Positions 5,137 through 10,628 of a stretch of 10,628 nt of DNA are shown here, piece by piece. Position numbers and translations under genes: made by a program. The notes below the pieces were generated by a model that had not been told where the DNA came from, did not search any database, and saw only the letters and a list, made by a program, of their open reading frames with translations. This DNA is from Cyanobacteriota bacterium (GTDB lineage Bacteria; Cyanobacteriota; Cyanobacteriia; Leptolyngbyales; Leptolyngbyaceae): contig JAIXVO010000012.1 of assembly GCA_027482985.1 (NCBI GenBank), positions 1 to 10,628 on the forward strand, written 5' to 3'. The stretch's first letter is position 1; every line of letters begins with the position of its first letter.

Positions 5137-6498
5137 CTAGTTTTCTGTGATCCGAACGTTGAGCTTCTTACAGCTTGTCCTGGTTTCACTTTCGGTTAAC
5201 CCAACTGCCTTTCTAACTTCTAAATTATTTCTGTCATATTCGTTAACTAGCCACAAACATTCTTCTGTTGTAAGTAACTCTGGGACAATTAATAGCGGGT
5301 GATAGGATTTTATCCCGTTTTTTCCTAGCTTCCAGTAAAACCAGCCGACAAGACTTAACATTGACAGGACTATGCCAATACAAACAAAGATTTTCCAATA
5401 GGGAAAAACAACATTTTTGCTAGTTATCTGTTGAAAGATTAATTCCTCAGCTGTAACTACATCTTCACTCTTGAGCTGTAGCGATCGCTGCAAAAGCCTT
5501 AGTGCTTTTCGTGATTCTTCTTTGAGAGGGTAGCCGCTACTACGAGCCTCACTTAGTAAGGCGACTTCATATCGGTTCAGGTTATTCTGATAGTCTCGAT
5601 AGGGTTGAAGTACTCTCGCCTCAATAGCCGCAGCTTCTTCAAGCGAGATATTTAAACTACTCCGCAAATTTTCTAAAATGGTACGTCCAATCTCAGTAAT
5701 TTGACCTCGCTCTATAAATTGCTCTACTTCTTTACGATAGCGAGCTTTGGGATTACATGCTGGCGCTTTTGAAAGATGAATATTATAGCCTTCCTTAGAA
5801 ACATAAATTTCTGGCTTCATTGCGGGAGCAATTTCACGGACTTTATTACCAGCATATTCATGCAACTCGTCTACCGAGATCCAATCATCTTTGTTCAGAT
5901 CGGCTGCACCTGTCTCTATTCCTTCAATTAAATAATGGGTATAGATCGATAAATCAGAACCATCCTGTTCAAAGGAATATTGTGTTGATGTAGAGGATGT
6001 TAAAACTGCTCGACCTTCTCCACCAAATTCTTTTCTAACATCAACAAAGCCATCATCTTTGGCCTTCATGCCCTCGGCAAAGGCTCCACTAAAACAACAG
6101 TCAAGAACAACGACTTGCCGCCTGGAACGAGAACTATCCATGATGTCGTGAATGAAATTAGCTGGTACAGCCGTTGATTTTGTCAGTTGTCCACGGGTGT
6201 TTTTTTCTGTAATTCGTGTTGCCAAATAAAGATTACCGCTATCATCCTTGATGCCATGTCCTGAAAAAAAGAGTAAAACTAAATCATTTCGATCTAAATC
6301 ACAAAACAATTTTTCAATCGATTGCTCCATCGTCTGGCGATCTGGATTAATCAGCGGGATTGCCTGATCGAACCCCCCCATCGCTTCATCCAGCAGAATC
6401 CGCCGCATGGCCTCTACATCCCTTGCCGCTCCAGGAAGAGAACTTAAGCCACAGGCGTAATCACTCACTCCAACTAATAATGCGACCTTCTTAGCCAT
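5137..6498 (-). CDS. Orthocaspase (peptidase C14 family) with EF-hand-like loop and C-terminal membrane helix
   Basis: This is a 453-residue caspase-like cysteine peptidase, a class that in bacteria usually cleaves after Arg or Lys. The opening AKKVALLVGVSDY is typical. The catalytic dyad is intact: His81 in FFSGHG and Cys135 in VLDCCFSG. An EF-hand-like loop, DLNKDDWISVDE (200-211), has Asp, Asn, Asp, Ser and Glu at positions 1, 3, 5, 9 and 12, so calcium could bind. Residues 249-358 are a helical region (RYRKEVEQFIERGQIT..., EEAAAIEARVLQPYRDY) also seen in other cyanobacterial caspase fusions. A hydrophobic helix follows at 370-389. The last 64 residues hold 'VPELLTTEECLWLVNEYDRN' and RTS, faintly like the start of a 2-oxoglutarate/Fe(II) oxygenase, but stop before any metal motif. 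ATG 6496-6498 fits the family; an ATG four codons upstream is possible, and neither has a ribosome site. The gene is AT-richer than its neighbours. Confidence 0.9.
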   Translation of the reverse strand: MAKKVALLVGVSDYACGLSSLPGAARDVEAMRRILLDEAMGGFDQAIPLINPDRQTMEQSIEKLFCDLDRNDLVLLFFSGHGIKDDSGNLYLATRITEKNTRGQLTKSTAVPANFIHDIMDSSRSRRQVVVLDCCFSGAFAEGMKAKDDGFVDVRKEFGGEGRAVLTSSTSTQYSFEQDGSDLSIYTHYLIEGIETGAADLNKDDWISVDELHEYAGNKVREIAPAMKPEIYVSKEGYNIHLSKAPACNPKARYRKEVEQFIERGQITEIGRTILENLRSSLNISLEEAAAIEARVLQPYRDYQNNLNRYEVALLSEARSSGYPLKEESRKALRLLQRSLQLKSEDVVTAEELIFQQITSKNVVFPYWKIFVCIGIVLSMLSLVGWFYWKLGKNGIKSYHPLLIVPELLTTEECLWLVNEYDRNNLEVRKAVGLTESETRTSCKKLNVRITEN

Positions 6499-6573
6499 AA
6501 GCTGAAGCATTAATTTGAGATCTAACCAGTTGCTGATTTGATGAAAATCACTTGTACAGAAGGCGCTTAACGC

Positions 6574-6602
6574 CCTATTTTTCTCCGTTAGTTAAAAATA
6601 GG
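6574..6602. repeat. 9-bp perfect inverted repeat upstream of the caspase gene
   Basis: CCTATTTTT (6574-6582) and AAAAATAGG (6594-6602) are exact inverted copies separated by 11 bases (arm centres 20 bases apart, about two helical turns). It lies 76 bases upstream of the caspase ATG at 6498. That spacing fits an operator for a dimeric regulator; it could equally form a hairpin in the leader. Confidence 0.6.
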
Positions 6603-6637
6603 ATAGCTATATATCTTAGAGGCTTACCTGAACCTGT

Positions 6638-6655
6638 GGGTGGAGGGTGCCACCC
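6638..6655. repeat. GC-rich hairpin (6-bp stem) in the caspase upstream region
   Basis: GGGTGG (6638-6643) pairs with CCACCC (6650-6655) around the loop AGGGTG. No T-run follows on either strand, so it is not an evident terminator. It could be a regulatory structure or part of a dispersed repeat. Confidence 0.45.
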
Positions 6656-7043
6656 CCTAAGCCCAGTAAAATACAGCAATTTCATACAGATCTTCACATA
6701 AATACATAGAGAGCATGAATGTGAAGGATTGGACATGAAAACCAGCTGCGCCTGCTATTCAAGCCGTTCTTAACCATTGGTAGGCAGTCGTCCGCTCCAC
6801 CGCCGCCGCTCTGTGGCGTTTAAGGCGAGGTGCTGCGGAATGGCAGACTTAAGATTATTTGGGGATTTGCCTAATTCATTTGCCTGGTTCGTCTTGCATA
6901 CTGAGAGTAACGAAGGGAGCAATCCAACCGCTCTTTGCACCGCGAAAACTCCACAACTGCATTCAGCTGTATGGCATGTGCATTAGCTTTGCAGCCAAAC
7001 AAGCTGGCATGGATGGAGTAGAATTGCCGACTAGAGGAAAATT

Positions 7044-7066
7044 GGCCAGTTGCCCTTGTTCTGGCC
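7044..7066. repeat. Leader hairpin before the PlsC-like gene
   Basis: GGCCAG (7044-7049) and CTGGCC (7061-7066) are perfect inverted copies around 11 bases. The structure ends 31 bases before the ribosome site of the acyltransferase gene, so it would lie in the 5' leader if transcription starts upstream of it. Confidence 0.45.
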
Positions 7067-7107
7067 GCTTGACTGGATGACTTTCGCACTATGATTTGGA
7101 GGTCTGT

Positions 7108-8517
7108 TTGACTGATACGATTCAAGGCGTACAGCCACCCCTGGAATTTATTCCGCCGGCGTTTGACCCCAAGGTGCGGCGAGTGATTCAGTGGGCGTTG
7201 CCCATCGTGACCCAGCGCACCACGACCCTGCGGGAAATTGAGGCAACCAACGTCGAAACGCTTTCCCGCCTCTATCACCAGTTTCAGACCGGGAAAGTCC
7301 GCTTCCTGCTGGCCTTTCGGCACCCCGCAGCGAAAGACCCGTTTTGCATGGGGCACTTGATCTGGAAATTGGTGCCTGCTGCTGCCCAGCAACACAATAT
7401 CCCGCTGCAACGGCCTGTCCATGCTCATTTTTTGTACGATCGCGGCATTCCCTTGTGGCTCGGCGACTGGGTAAAGTGGTTGTTTCCCCGGCTGGGCGGC
7501 ACCCCGATTCATCGCGGTAAGTTGGATTTGGTGGGGCTGCGATCGGCGCGGGAGTTATTTGTGAACGGGCAATTTCCGTTAGCCGCTGCTCCCGAAGGCG
7601 CGACGAATGGGCATAACGAAATTGTCAGTCCGCTGGAGCCGGGGATCAGTCAACTGGCTTTTTGGTGTGTCGAGGACATTCGCAAAGCCGGACGGGACGA
7701 GGAAGTGGTGATTTTGCCGATCGGCATTCAATATCGGTTCACCACGCCACCCTGGGACCAACTCGAACGAGTATTGACGCAACTGGAACTGGATACGGGA
7801 TTGGAACCTGTTTCTCCTGTGGGCGATCGGCTGCATGAAGCCTTACTCTACAAACGGTTGTATCGGTTGGGTGAGTATTTGCTGTCGGTGATGGAAGATT
7901 ACTACAGTCGCTTTTTCCATGTGACGTTGCCACCAGTTGTTCCTGCCGCCAACGCACCCGCCTTAGAGACAGCAGCGGTAGTGCCGAGTCAGCTCTTTAC
8001 CGCACGGCTAAATGCGTTGTTGGATGCCGCCTTGAATGTGGCGGAAAAATATTTCAACCTGCAACCCAAAGGCACGGTCATCGATCGCTGTCGGCGGTTA
8101 GAACAAGCGGCGTGGGACTGCATCTATCGGGATGACCTGAATCTGGAGACGATTTCGCCGCTGGAGAAAGGGCTAGCCGATCGCGTCGCGGAAGAAGCTG
8201 ATTTGCGGGTGTGGCATATGCGCCTAGTGGAAAGTTTCGTTGCGGTGACGGGGCAGTATGTGCAGGAAAAACCCACCGCAGAACGCTTTGCCGATACGAC
8301 GCTGTTAATTTGGGACATGGTGACCCGGATTAAAGGCGGCGATGCCTTTAAACGCCCCAAACTCGGTGAGCAAAAAGCTTTTATCACCATTGGGGAACCA
8401 ATTTCCATTAGCGATCGCTGGCCCACTTACCAGGGAGGACGCAAAAATGCGAAACAGGCGGTAGCTGACCTCACCTGTGATTTGCAGACCGCACTGGAGC
8501 AAATGATTCAAGCCTGA
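7108..8517 (+). CDS. PlsC-like 1-acyl-sn-glycerol-3-phosphate acyltransferase family protein
   Basis: This is a 469-residue protein of the glycerophospholipid acyltransferase fold, which transfers acyl chains to lysophosphatidate or similar acceptors at the membrane. Family motifs appear in order: HPAAKD, the HX4D catalytic motif (H72, D77); GTPIHRGK, the acceptor-site block with R136; and AAPEGATNGHN, the PEG block (162-164). It is much longer than PlsC itself (about 240 residues). The extra C-terminal 250 residues are mostly helical and carry no motif I know. I see no clear membrane helix. The start is set at TTG 7108-7110 because GGAGG (7098-7102) stands five bases before it; a TTG four codons upstream lies within that ribosome site. 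The substrate cannot be assigned. The rhodanese gene starts 12 bases after its stop, so both are probably one transcript. Confidence 0.83.
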   Translation: MTDTIQGVQPPLEFIPPAFDPKVRRVIQWALPIVTQRTTTLREIEATNVETLSRLYHQFQTGKVRFLLAFRHPAAKDPFCMGHLIWKLVPAAAQQHNIPLQRPVHAHFLYDRGIPLWLGDWVKWLFPRLGGTPIHRGKLDLVGLRSARELFVNGQFPLAAAPEGATNGHNEIVSPLEPGISQLAFWCVEDIRKAGRDEEVVILPIGIQYRFTTPPWDQLERVLTQLELDTGLEPVSPVGDRLHEALLYKRLYRLGEYLLSVMEDYYSRFFHVTLPPVVPAANAPALETAAVVPSQLFTARLNALLDAALNVAEKYFNLQPKGTVIDRCRRLEQAAWDCIYRDDLNLETISPLEKGLADRVAEEADLRVWHMRLVESFVAVTGQYVQEKPTAERFADTTLLIWDMVTRIKGGDAFKRPKLGEQKAFITIGEPISISDRWPTYQGGRKNAKQAVADLTCDLQTALEQMIQA

Positions 8518-8529
8518 CCCGGAGGAACG

Positions 8530-9042
8530 ATGTCCATCCTGCAAAAGTTAGCGCTGCAATGGGACAATGCGCTGGTCACGGTCGGGTTTGGTAAACCACC
8601 CGCTGATCCCCAGGCGAGACAACAGCGGATTGAGACGCTGTATCAGCAATACGCTCGTCAATTTCCAGGGGTGCCAGCCATTTCGGTGGCGGAGTTGCGG
8701 CAATGGCAACGATCGCAATCGGTTGTCTTGGTGGATGTGCGATCGCCCCAAGAACAGGCGGTTTCGCAGTTACCAGGCGCGATTTCAGTGACAGAGTTTG
8801 CGGCTCAACCCAATGCGGGGCAAGCGATCGTCGCCTATTGCACGATTGGTTATCGCAGTGGTCTGTTTGCCCAAACCCTCCAGCCGCAAGGGGTAGTCGT
8901 CCACAACTTGCGCGGCAGTATCCTCGCCTGGACGCATGCGGGCGGACCGTTAGTCACCCCAGATGGCACACCGACCCATCAGGTACACACCTACGGCAAA
9001 CGCTGGAATCTCGTCGCCCCAGGCTACCAGGCCGTTTGGTGA
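8530..9042 (+). CDS. Rhodanese-like sulfurtransferase
   Basis: This is a 170-residue single-domain rhodanese. After a helical N-terminus (1-50) come ISVAELRQW (51-59), the VLVDVRSPQEQAVSQLPGAI block (66-85), and the active-site loop CTIGYRS with Cys104 as the persulfide-carrying residue. The intact Cys implies a working enzyme rather than a degenerate signalling domain. The substrate is unknown. ATG 8530 has an excellent ribosome site, GGAGG at 8520-8524. It lies 12 bases after the acyltransferase gene and is probably co-transcribed with it. The extra N-terminal helix and the C-terminal tail (THQVHTYGKRWNLVAPGYQAVW) appear to be shared with a cyanobacterial rhodanese subgroup, which I infer from general knowledge only. 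It is convergent with the PIN toxin gene, 30 bases away, with no hairpin terminator between them. Confidence 0.9.
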   Translation: MSILQKLALQWDNALVTVGFGKPPADPQARQQRIETLYQQYARQFPGVPAISVAELRQWQRSQSVVLVDVRSPQEQAVSQLPGAISVTEFAAQPNAGQAIVAYCTIGYRSGLFAQTLQPQGVVVHNLRGSILAWTHAGGPLVTPDGTPTHQVHTYGKRWNLVAPGYQAVW

Positions 9043-9072
9043 GAAACGAGTGATTCTAGCGGTCAAACCAGC

Positions 9073-9525
9073 TCATTGAATGTCCTGCCAATTCATTGCC
9101 GGGGTAAATCTAGCCAAATGCCCGACGTTGGTCGTTGCGATCAAAACCTCTGTGCTGGCATCACAAAGTAGACGAGCTTGAGCGGCTAAAATCACATCTC
9201 CATCTAAGGCTTTTTCAGCTGCTGTTGGCTGACCAGTTTGCCGAGCCTCTGCCCAGAGTGCAGCGGCTAGTAGCATGGTGTCAGTTTGAATGGGAATGTA
9301 TTCAAGGGTTTGTTTGAGGCTATCAAGCCGTTGCAAGCTGCGTAATAATGTCGCTCGCAGTAACTCACGTCGAACTTCGTAGTCCGCAATTTCAGGTAGT
9401 GCAATTTTTTCACCGCGATGCAAAAGCGCGATTAACCACTGCTGACACCTTAACGGCTCCCCTTTTGCCTTGGGATTGGTCACCATTCCTAACGGCCTAG
9501 CATCCAGCAGAATGATGCGACTCAT
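9073..9525 (-). CDS. PIN-domain toxin (VapC-like ribonuclease)
   Basis: This is a 150-residue PIN protein, an Mg2+-dependent RNase. Acidic residues of the active site are in place: D8 (IILLDARPLG), E50 (EIADYEVRREL), D108 and D110 (KALDGDVILAAQA), and N133 where an Asp or Asn is usual (TTNVGHLARF). The length and the 'ATTNVGHL.RF' ending match cyanobacterial PIN toxins. Its ATG (9523-9525) overlaps the stop of the preceding antitoxin gene as ATGA, so translation is probably coupled. The RNA target is unknown. Confidence 0.9.
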   Translation of the reverse strand: MSRIILLDARPLGMVTNPKAKGEPLRCQQWLIALLHRGEKIALPEIADYEVRRELLRATLLRSLQRLDSLKQTLEYIPIQTDTMLLAAALWAEARQTGQPTAAEKALDGDVILAAQARLLCDASTEVLIATTNVGHLARFTPAMNWQDIQ

Positions 9526-9824
9526 GAGAATAGTGGGCGATCAGATAAACGGTCTTCATCAATCGCTGTGCTCAAAAATTCCCAAGCTTTCTGATGTTCT
9601 GCGGCCTCTTCGTGATCCTCTAGCCAAGAATTTAAAAGGGCGATCGCCGCTTGATTTTTGCGTGCTTGTGCTTCATCCATGACTAGTGGGGCGGTCGATG
9701 GCAGGGTTTGACGAAACTGCCTTAACGTTGCTAATAAATCTGCCCAATGTTCTCTGGGTGTTGCTTCAATTTCGTAAAGCAATAATTCAAGTGAGGTTGG
9801 CGGGGGCGTTGCAGACTCTGTCAT
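9522..9824 (-). CDS. Antitoxin of the PIN toxin pair
   Basis: This 100-residue acidic, helical protein sits directly upstream of the PIN gene. Its C-terminal half (AAIALLNSWLEDHEEAAEHQKAWEFL...DEDRLSDRPLF) matches the ending that often precedes cyanobacterial PIN toxins and would serve to bind and block the toxin. The N-terminal half (LELLLYEIEATPREHWADLLATLRQF) is also helical, with no recognisable AbrB, ribbon-helix-helix or HTH DNA-binding domain, so autoregulation by this protein is not obvious. The start is the ATG at 9822-9824; no ribosome site is clear. The four-base overlap with the toxin is typical of such modules. Confidence 0.84.
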   Translation of the reverse strand: MTESATPPPTSLELLLYEIEATPREHWADLLATLRQFRQTLPSTAPLVMDEAQARKNQAAIALLNSWLEDHEEAAEHQKAWEFLSTAIDEDRLSDRPLFS

Positions 9825-9857
9825 CGCAAATCAGTTGCAGTCGGAAATAGTGGCTTT

Positions 9858-9866
9858 ATTTTAACA
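9858..9866 (-). promoter_or_regulatory. Putative extended -10 promoter of the toxin-antitoxin operon
   Basis: On the minus strand TGTTAAAAT (complement of 9858-9866) fits an extended -10 (TGn + TAAAAT). Transcription would begin near 9851, 27 bases before the antitoxin ATG. I found no good -35 box, which an extended -10 may not need. Confidence 0.32.
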
Positions 9867-9892
9867 TCGGCCCTTAACCAGCTTGCAGCGGC

Positions 9893-10628
9893 CTAACTCA
9901 CGGTGTCCACCTGCAATTTCATGGCCAGGTCTAAGCTTTGACCGGGATCGAGGTAAAGCAAATGGTTGCCGGTGTTGAGGGCGTTGCGGGGGGCAGTCCA
10001 GGGTTCCAGGCAGTAGAAGGGTTTGCCCTTGACCGTCCAGAAGACGACCGTGGAGAATTGGGGGCTGAAAGACAGGGTGAGCCGCTGCGATCGCTCCTCA
10101 TCCACCACACTGGCGACGGGACTGGAGATTTCCGTAAACGCGGCATCAATTTCAGCCTGGTTGAAATCGAACGCGCCGGAGTAGGCCTGCACCGATTTGG
10201 TTACATTGTCATCGTATTGGGTGCCGGGAATGTGGAGCCGCAGTTGGGCTTTATCTGCCACCGCAAAGTAAGGATGGAAGCCTGCTGCAAACGGCATCCG
10301 GTCACTGGATTGATTGGTGTACCGTTGGTGCAGGGTGAAGCTGTGTCCTTGCAGGATGTAGGTGAAGGCCAGCTCAAACTCAAACGGGTAGACGGCACGG
10401 GTGGCCTCAGAACTGCTCAAGCCGAGGGTGAGGCGGGCACTATCGGCATCGGCTGCTTGCGCGACCACTGTCCACGGCAATTCGCGGACAAACCCATGTT
10501 GTTTGAGGGTGTAAGTTTTGCCCTGGTGCGTGTAGGTGTTGTCGGGCAAGTTGCCGCAGATGGGGAACAGAATCGGATTGCCACCCCGCACCGACAACGC
10601 CGGATCGGTGAATCTTTCTTCATCGAGA
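9893..10628 (-). CDS. Aldose 1-epimerase-like (galactose mutarotase superfamily) protein, 5' end cut by window
   Basis: The frame is open to the right edge (245 codons), and a TTG at 10597 is inside the domain (DPALSVRGGNP), so the real start lies beyond the window. The protein belongs to the mutarotase fold, which interconverts alpha and beta anomers of sugars. Family residues seen are GGNPILFPICGNLPDN near the start, QHGFVRELPW (substrate-binding His), GFHPYF (the likely acid/base His) and the C-terminal LEPWTAPRNALNTGN, which holds the catalytic Glu. 'LEPWTAPRNALN' and 'GFHPYF' are typical of the cyanobacterial proteins related to glucose-6-phosphate 1-epimerase/mutarotases. Sugar specificity cannot be assigned. 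The stop is TAG at 9893-9895. It lies 68 bases upstream of the toxin-antitoxin operon on the same strand. Confidence 0.9.
   Translation of the reverse strand, partial: LDEERFTDPALSVRGGNPILFPICGNLPDNTYTHQGKTYTLKQHGFVRELPWTVVAQAADADSARLTLGLSSSEATRAVYPFEFELAFTYILQGHSFTLHQRYTNQSSDRMPFAAGFHPYFAVADKAQLRLHIPGTQYDDNVTKSVQAYSGAFDFNQAEIDAAFTEISSPVASVVDEERSQRLTLSFSPQFSTVVFWTVKGKPFYCLEPWTAPRNALNTGNHLLYLDPGQSLDLAMKLQVDTVS

Larger units (their letters stand above)
6499..7107. other. Gene-poor region between the divergent caspase and acyltransferase genes (609 bp)
   Basis: The half near the caspase gene is AT-rich and the half near the acyltransferase gene is GC-richer. The open frames here (for example at 6777-6986 and 6859-7080, plus) are short, start with non-ATG codons or lack a ribosome site, and have no family features; I do not count them as genes. 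The region must contain both divergent promoters. Structures seen are an inverted repeat at 6574-6602, a GC-rich hairpin at 6638-6655 and a leader hairpin at 7044-7066. No RNA gene is recognisable. Confidence 0.6.

Noticed and set aside
6560..6583. GGCG-loop-CGCC followed by T-run as an intrinsic terminator
   Set aside because: The stem has only four base pairs, no plus-strand gene lies upstream to be terminated, and the T-run is part of the longer inverted repeat at 6574-6602.
6777..7080. Two short plus-strand frames (69 and 73 codons) before the acyltransferase gene
   Set aside because: They begin with poor starts or without a ribosome site, overlap one another in different frames and show no conserved motif.
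7069..7095. TTGACT and TATGAT as a promoter in front of the acyltransferase gene
   Set aside because: The spacing is only 15 bases, and transcription would start at about 7102, inside or after the GGAGG ribosome site, leaving no usable leader.
6871..7512. 213-codon minus-strand frame opposite the acyltransferase gene
   Set aside because: It is antisense to the conserved HX4D and PEG-containing gene and has no recognisable domain; a shadow frame.

Overview
The window looks like a piece of a cyanobacterial chromosome. The octamer GCGATCGC (HIP1, the overrepresented palindrome of many cyanobacterial genomes) occurs at 12 places that I found by eye. Several proteins are also of types common in cyanobacteria: an NmrA/ycf39-like reductase, an orthocaspase with a membrane anchor, a long PlsC-like acyltransferase, and a PIN toxin whose antitoxin ends in LSDRPLF. 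No RNA gene, CRISPR array or complete insertion sequence is visible.

Layout. Positions 1-220 (minus) hold the start of a gene that runs off the left edge, probably a HerA-like ATPase with an N-terminal HAS-barrel. Divergent to it at about 358-561 (plus) is a small gene that resembles the tail of an Rpn/PD-(D/E)XK transposase-like nuclease. Three housekeeping genes follow on the minus strand: an atypical SDR of the NmrA type (577-1461), exonuclease III (1683-2465) and a TldE/PmbA protein (2563-3903, GTG start). About 0.7 kb without a gene (3904-4616) carries short repeats: a likely 91-bp MITE, a tandem 16-mer, and a cluster of TTGAACC motifs.

The centre (4617-6498, minus) is an AT-richer island with two genes: an orthocaspase with an EF-hand-like loop, a helical middle region, one membrane helix and an unusual C-terminal tail, and downstream a small membrane-anchored protein with an SH3-like domain. 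The two may act together at the membrane, but only their proximity and shared orientation suggest this. A second gene-poor stretch (6499-7107) contains inverted repeats.

On the right, a plus-strand pair (7108-9042) encodes a PlsC-like acyltransferase and a rhodanese, 12 bases apart. A VapBC-like toxin-antitoxin pair follows on the minus strand (9073-9824, ATGA overlap), and then an aldose 1-epimerase-like gene cut by the right edge (9893-10628).

Most of the window is ordinary core and accessory cyanobacterial DNA. The least explained parts are the caspase C-terminus, the TTGAACC cluster around the SH3 gene, and the MITE-like element.
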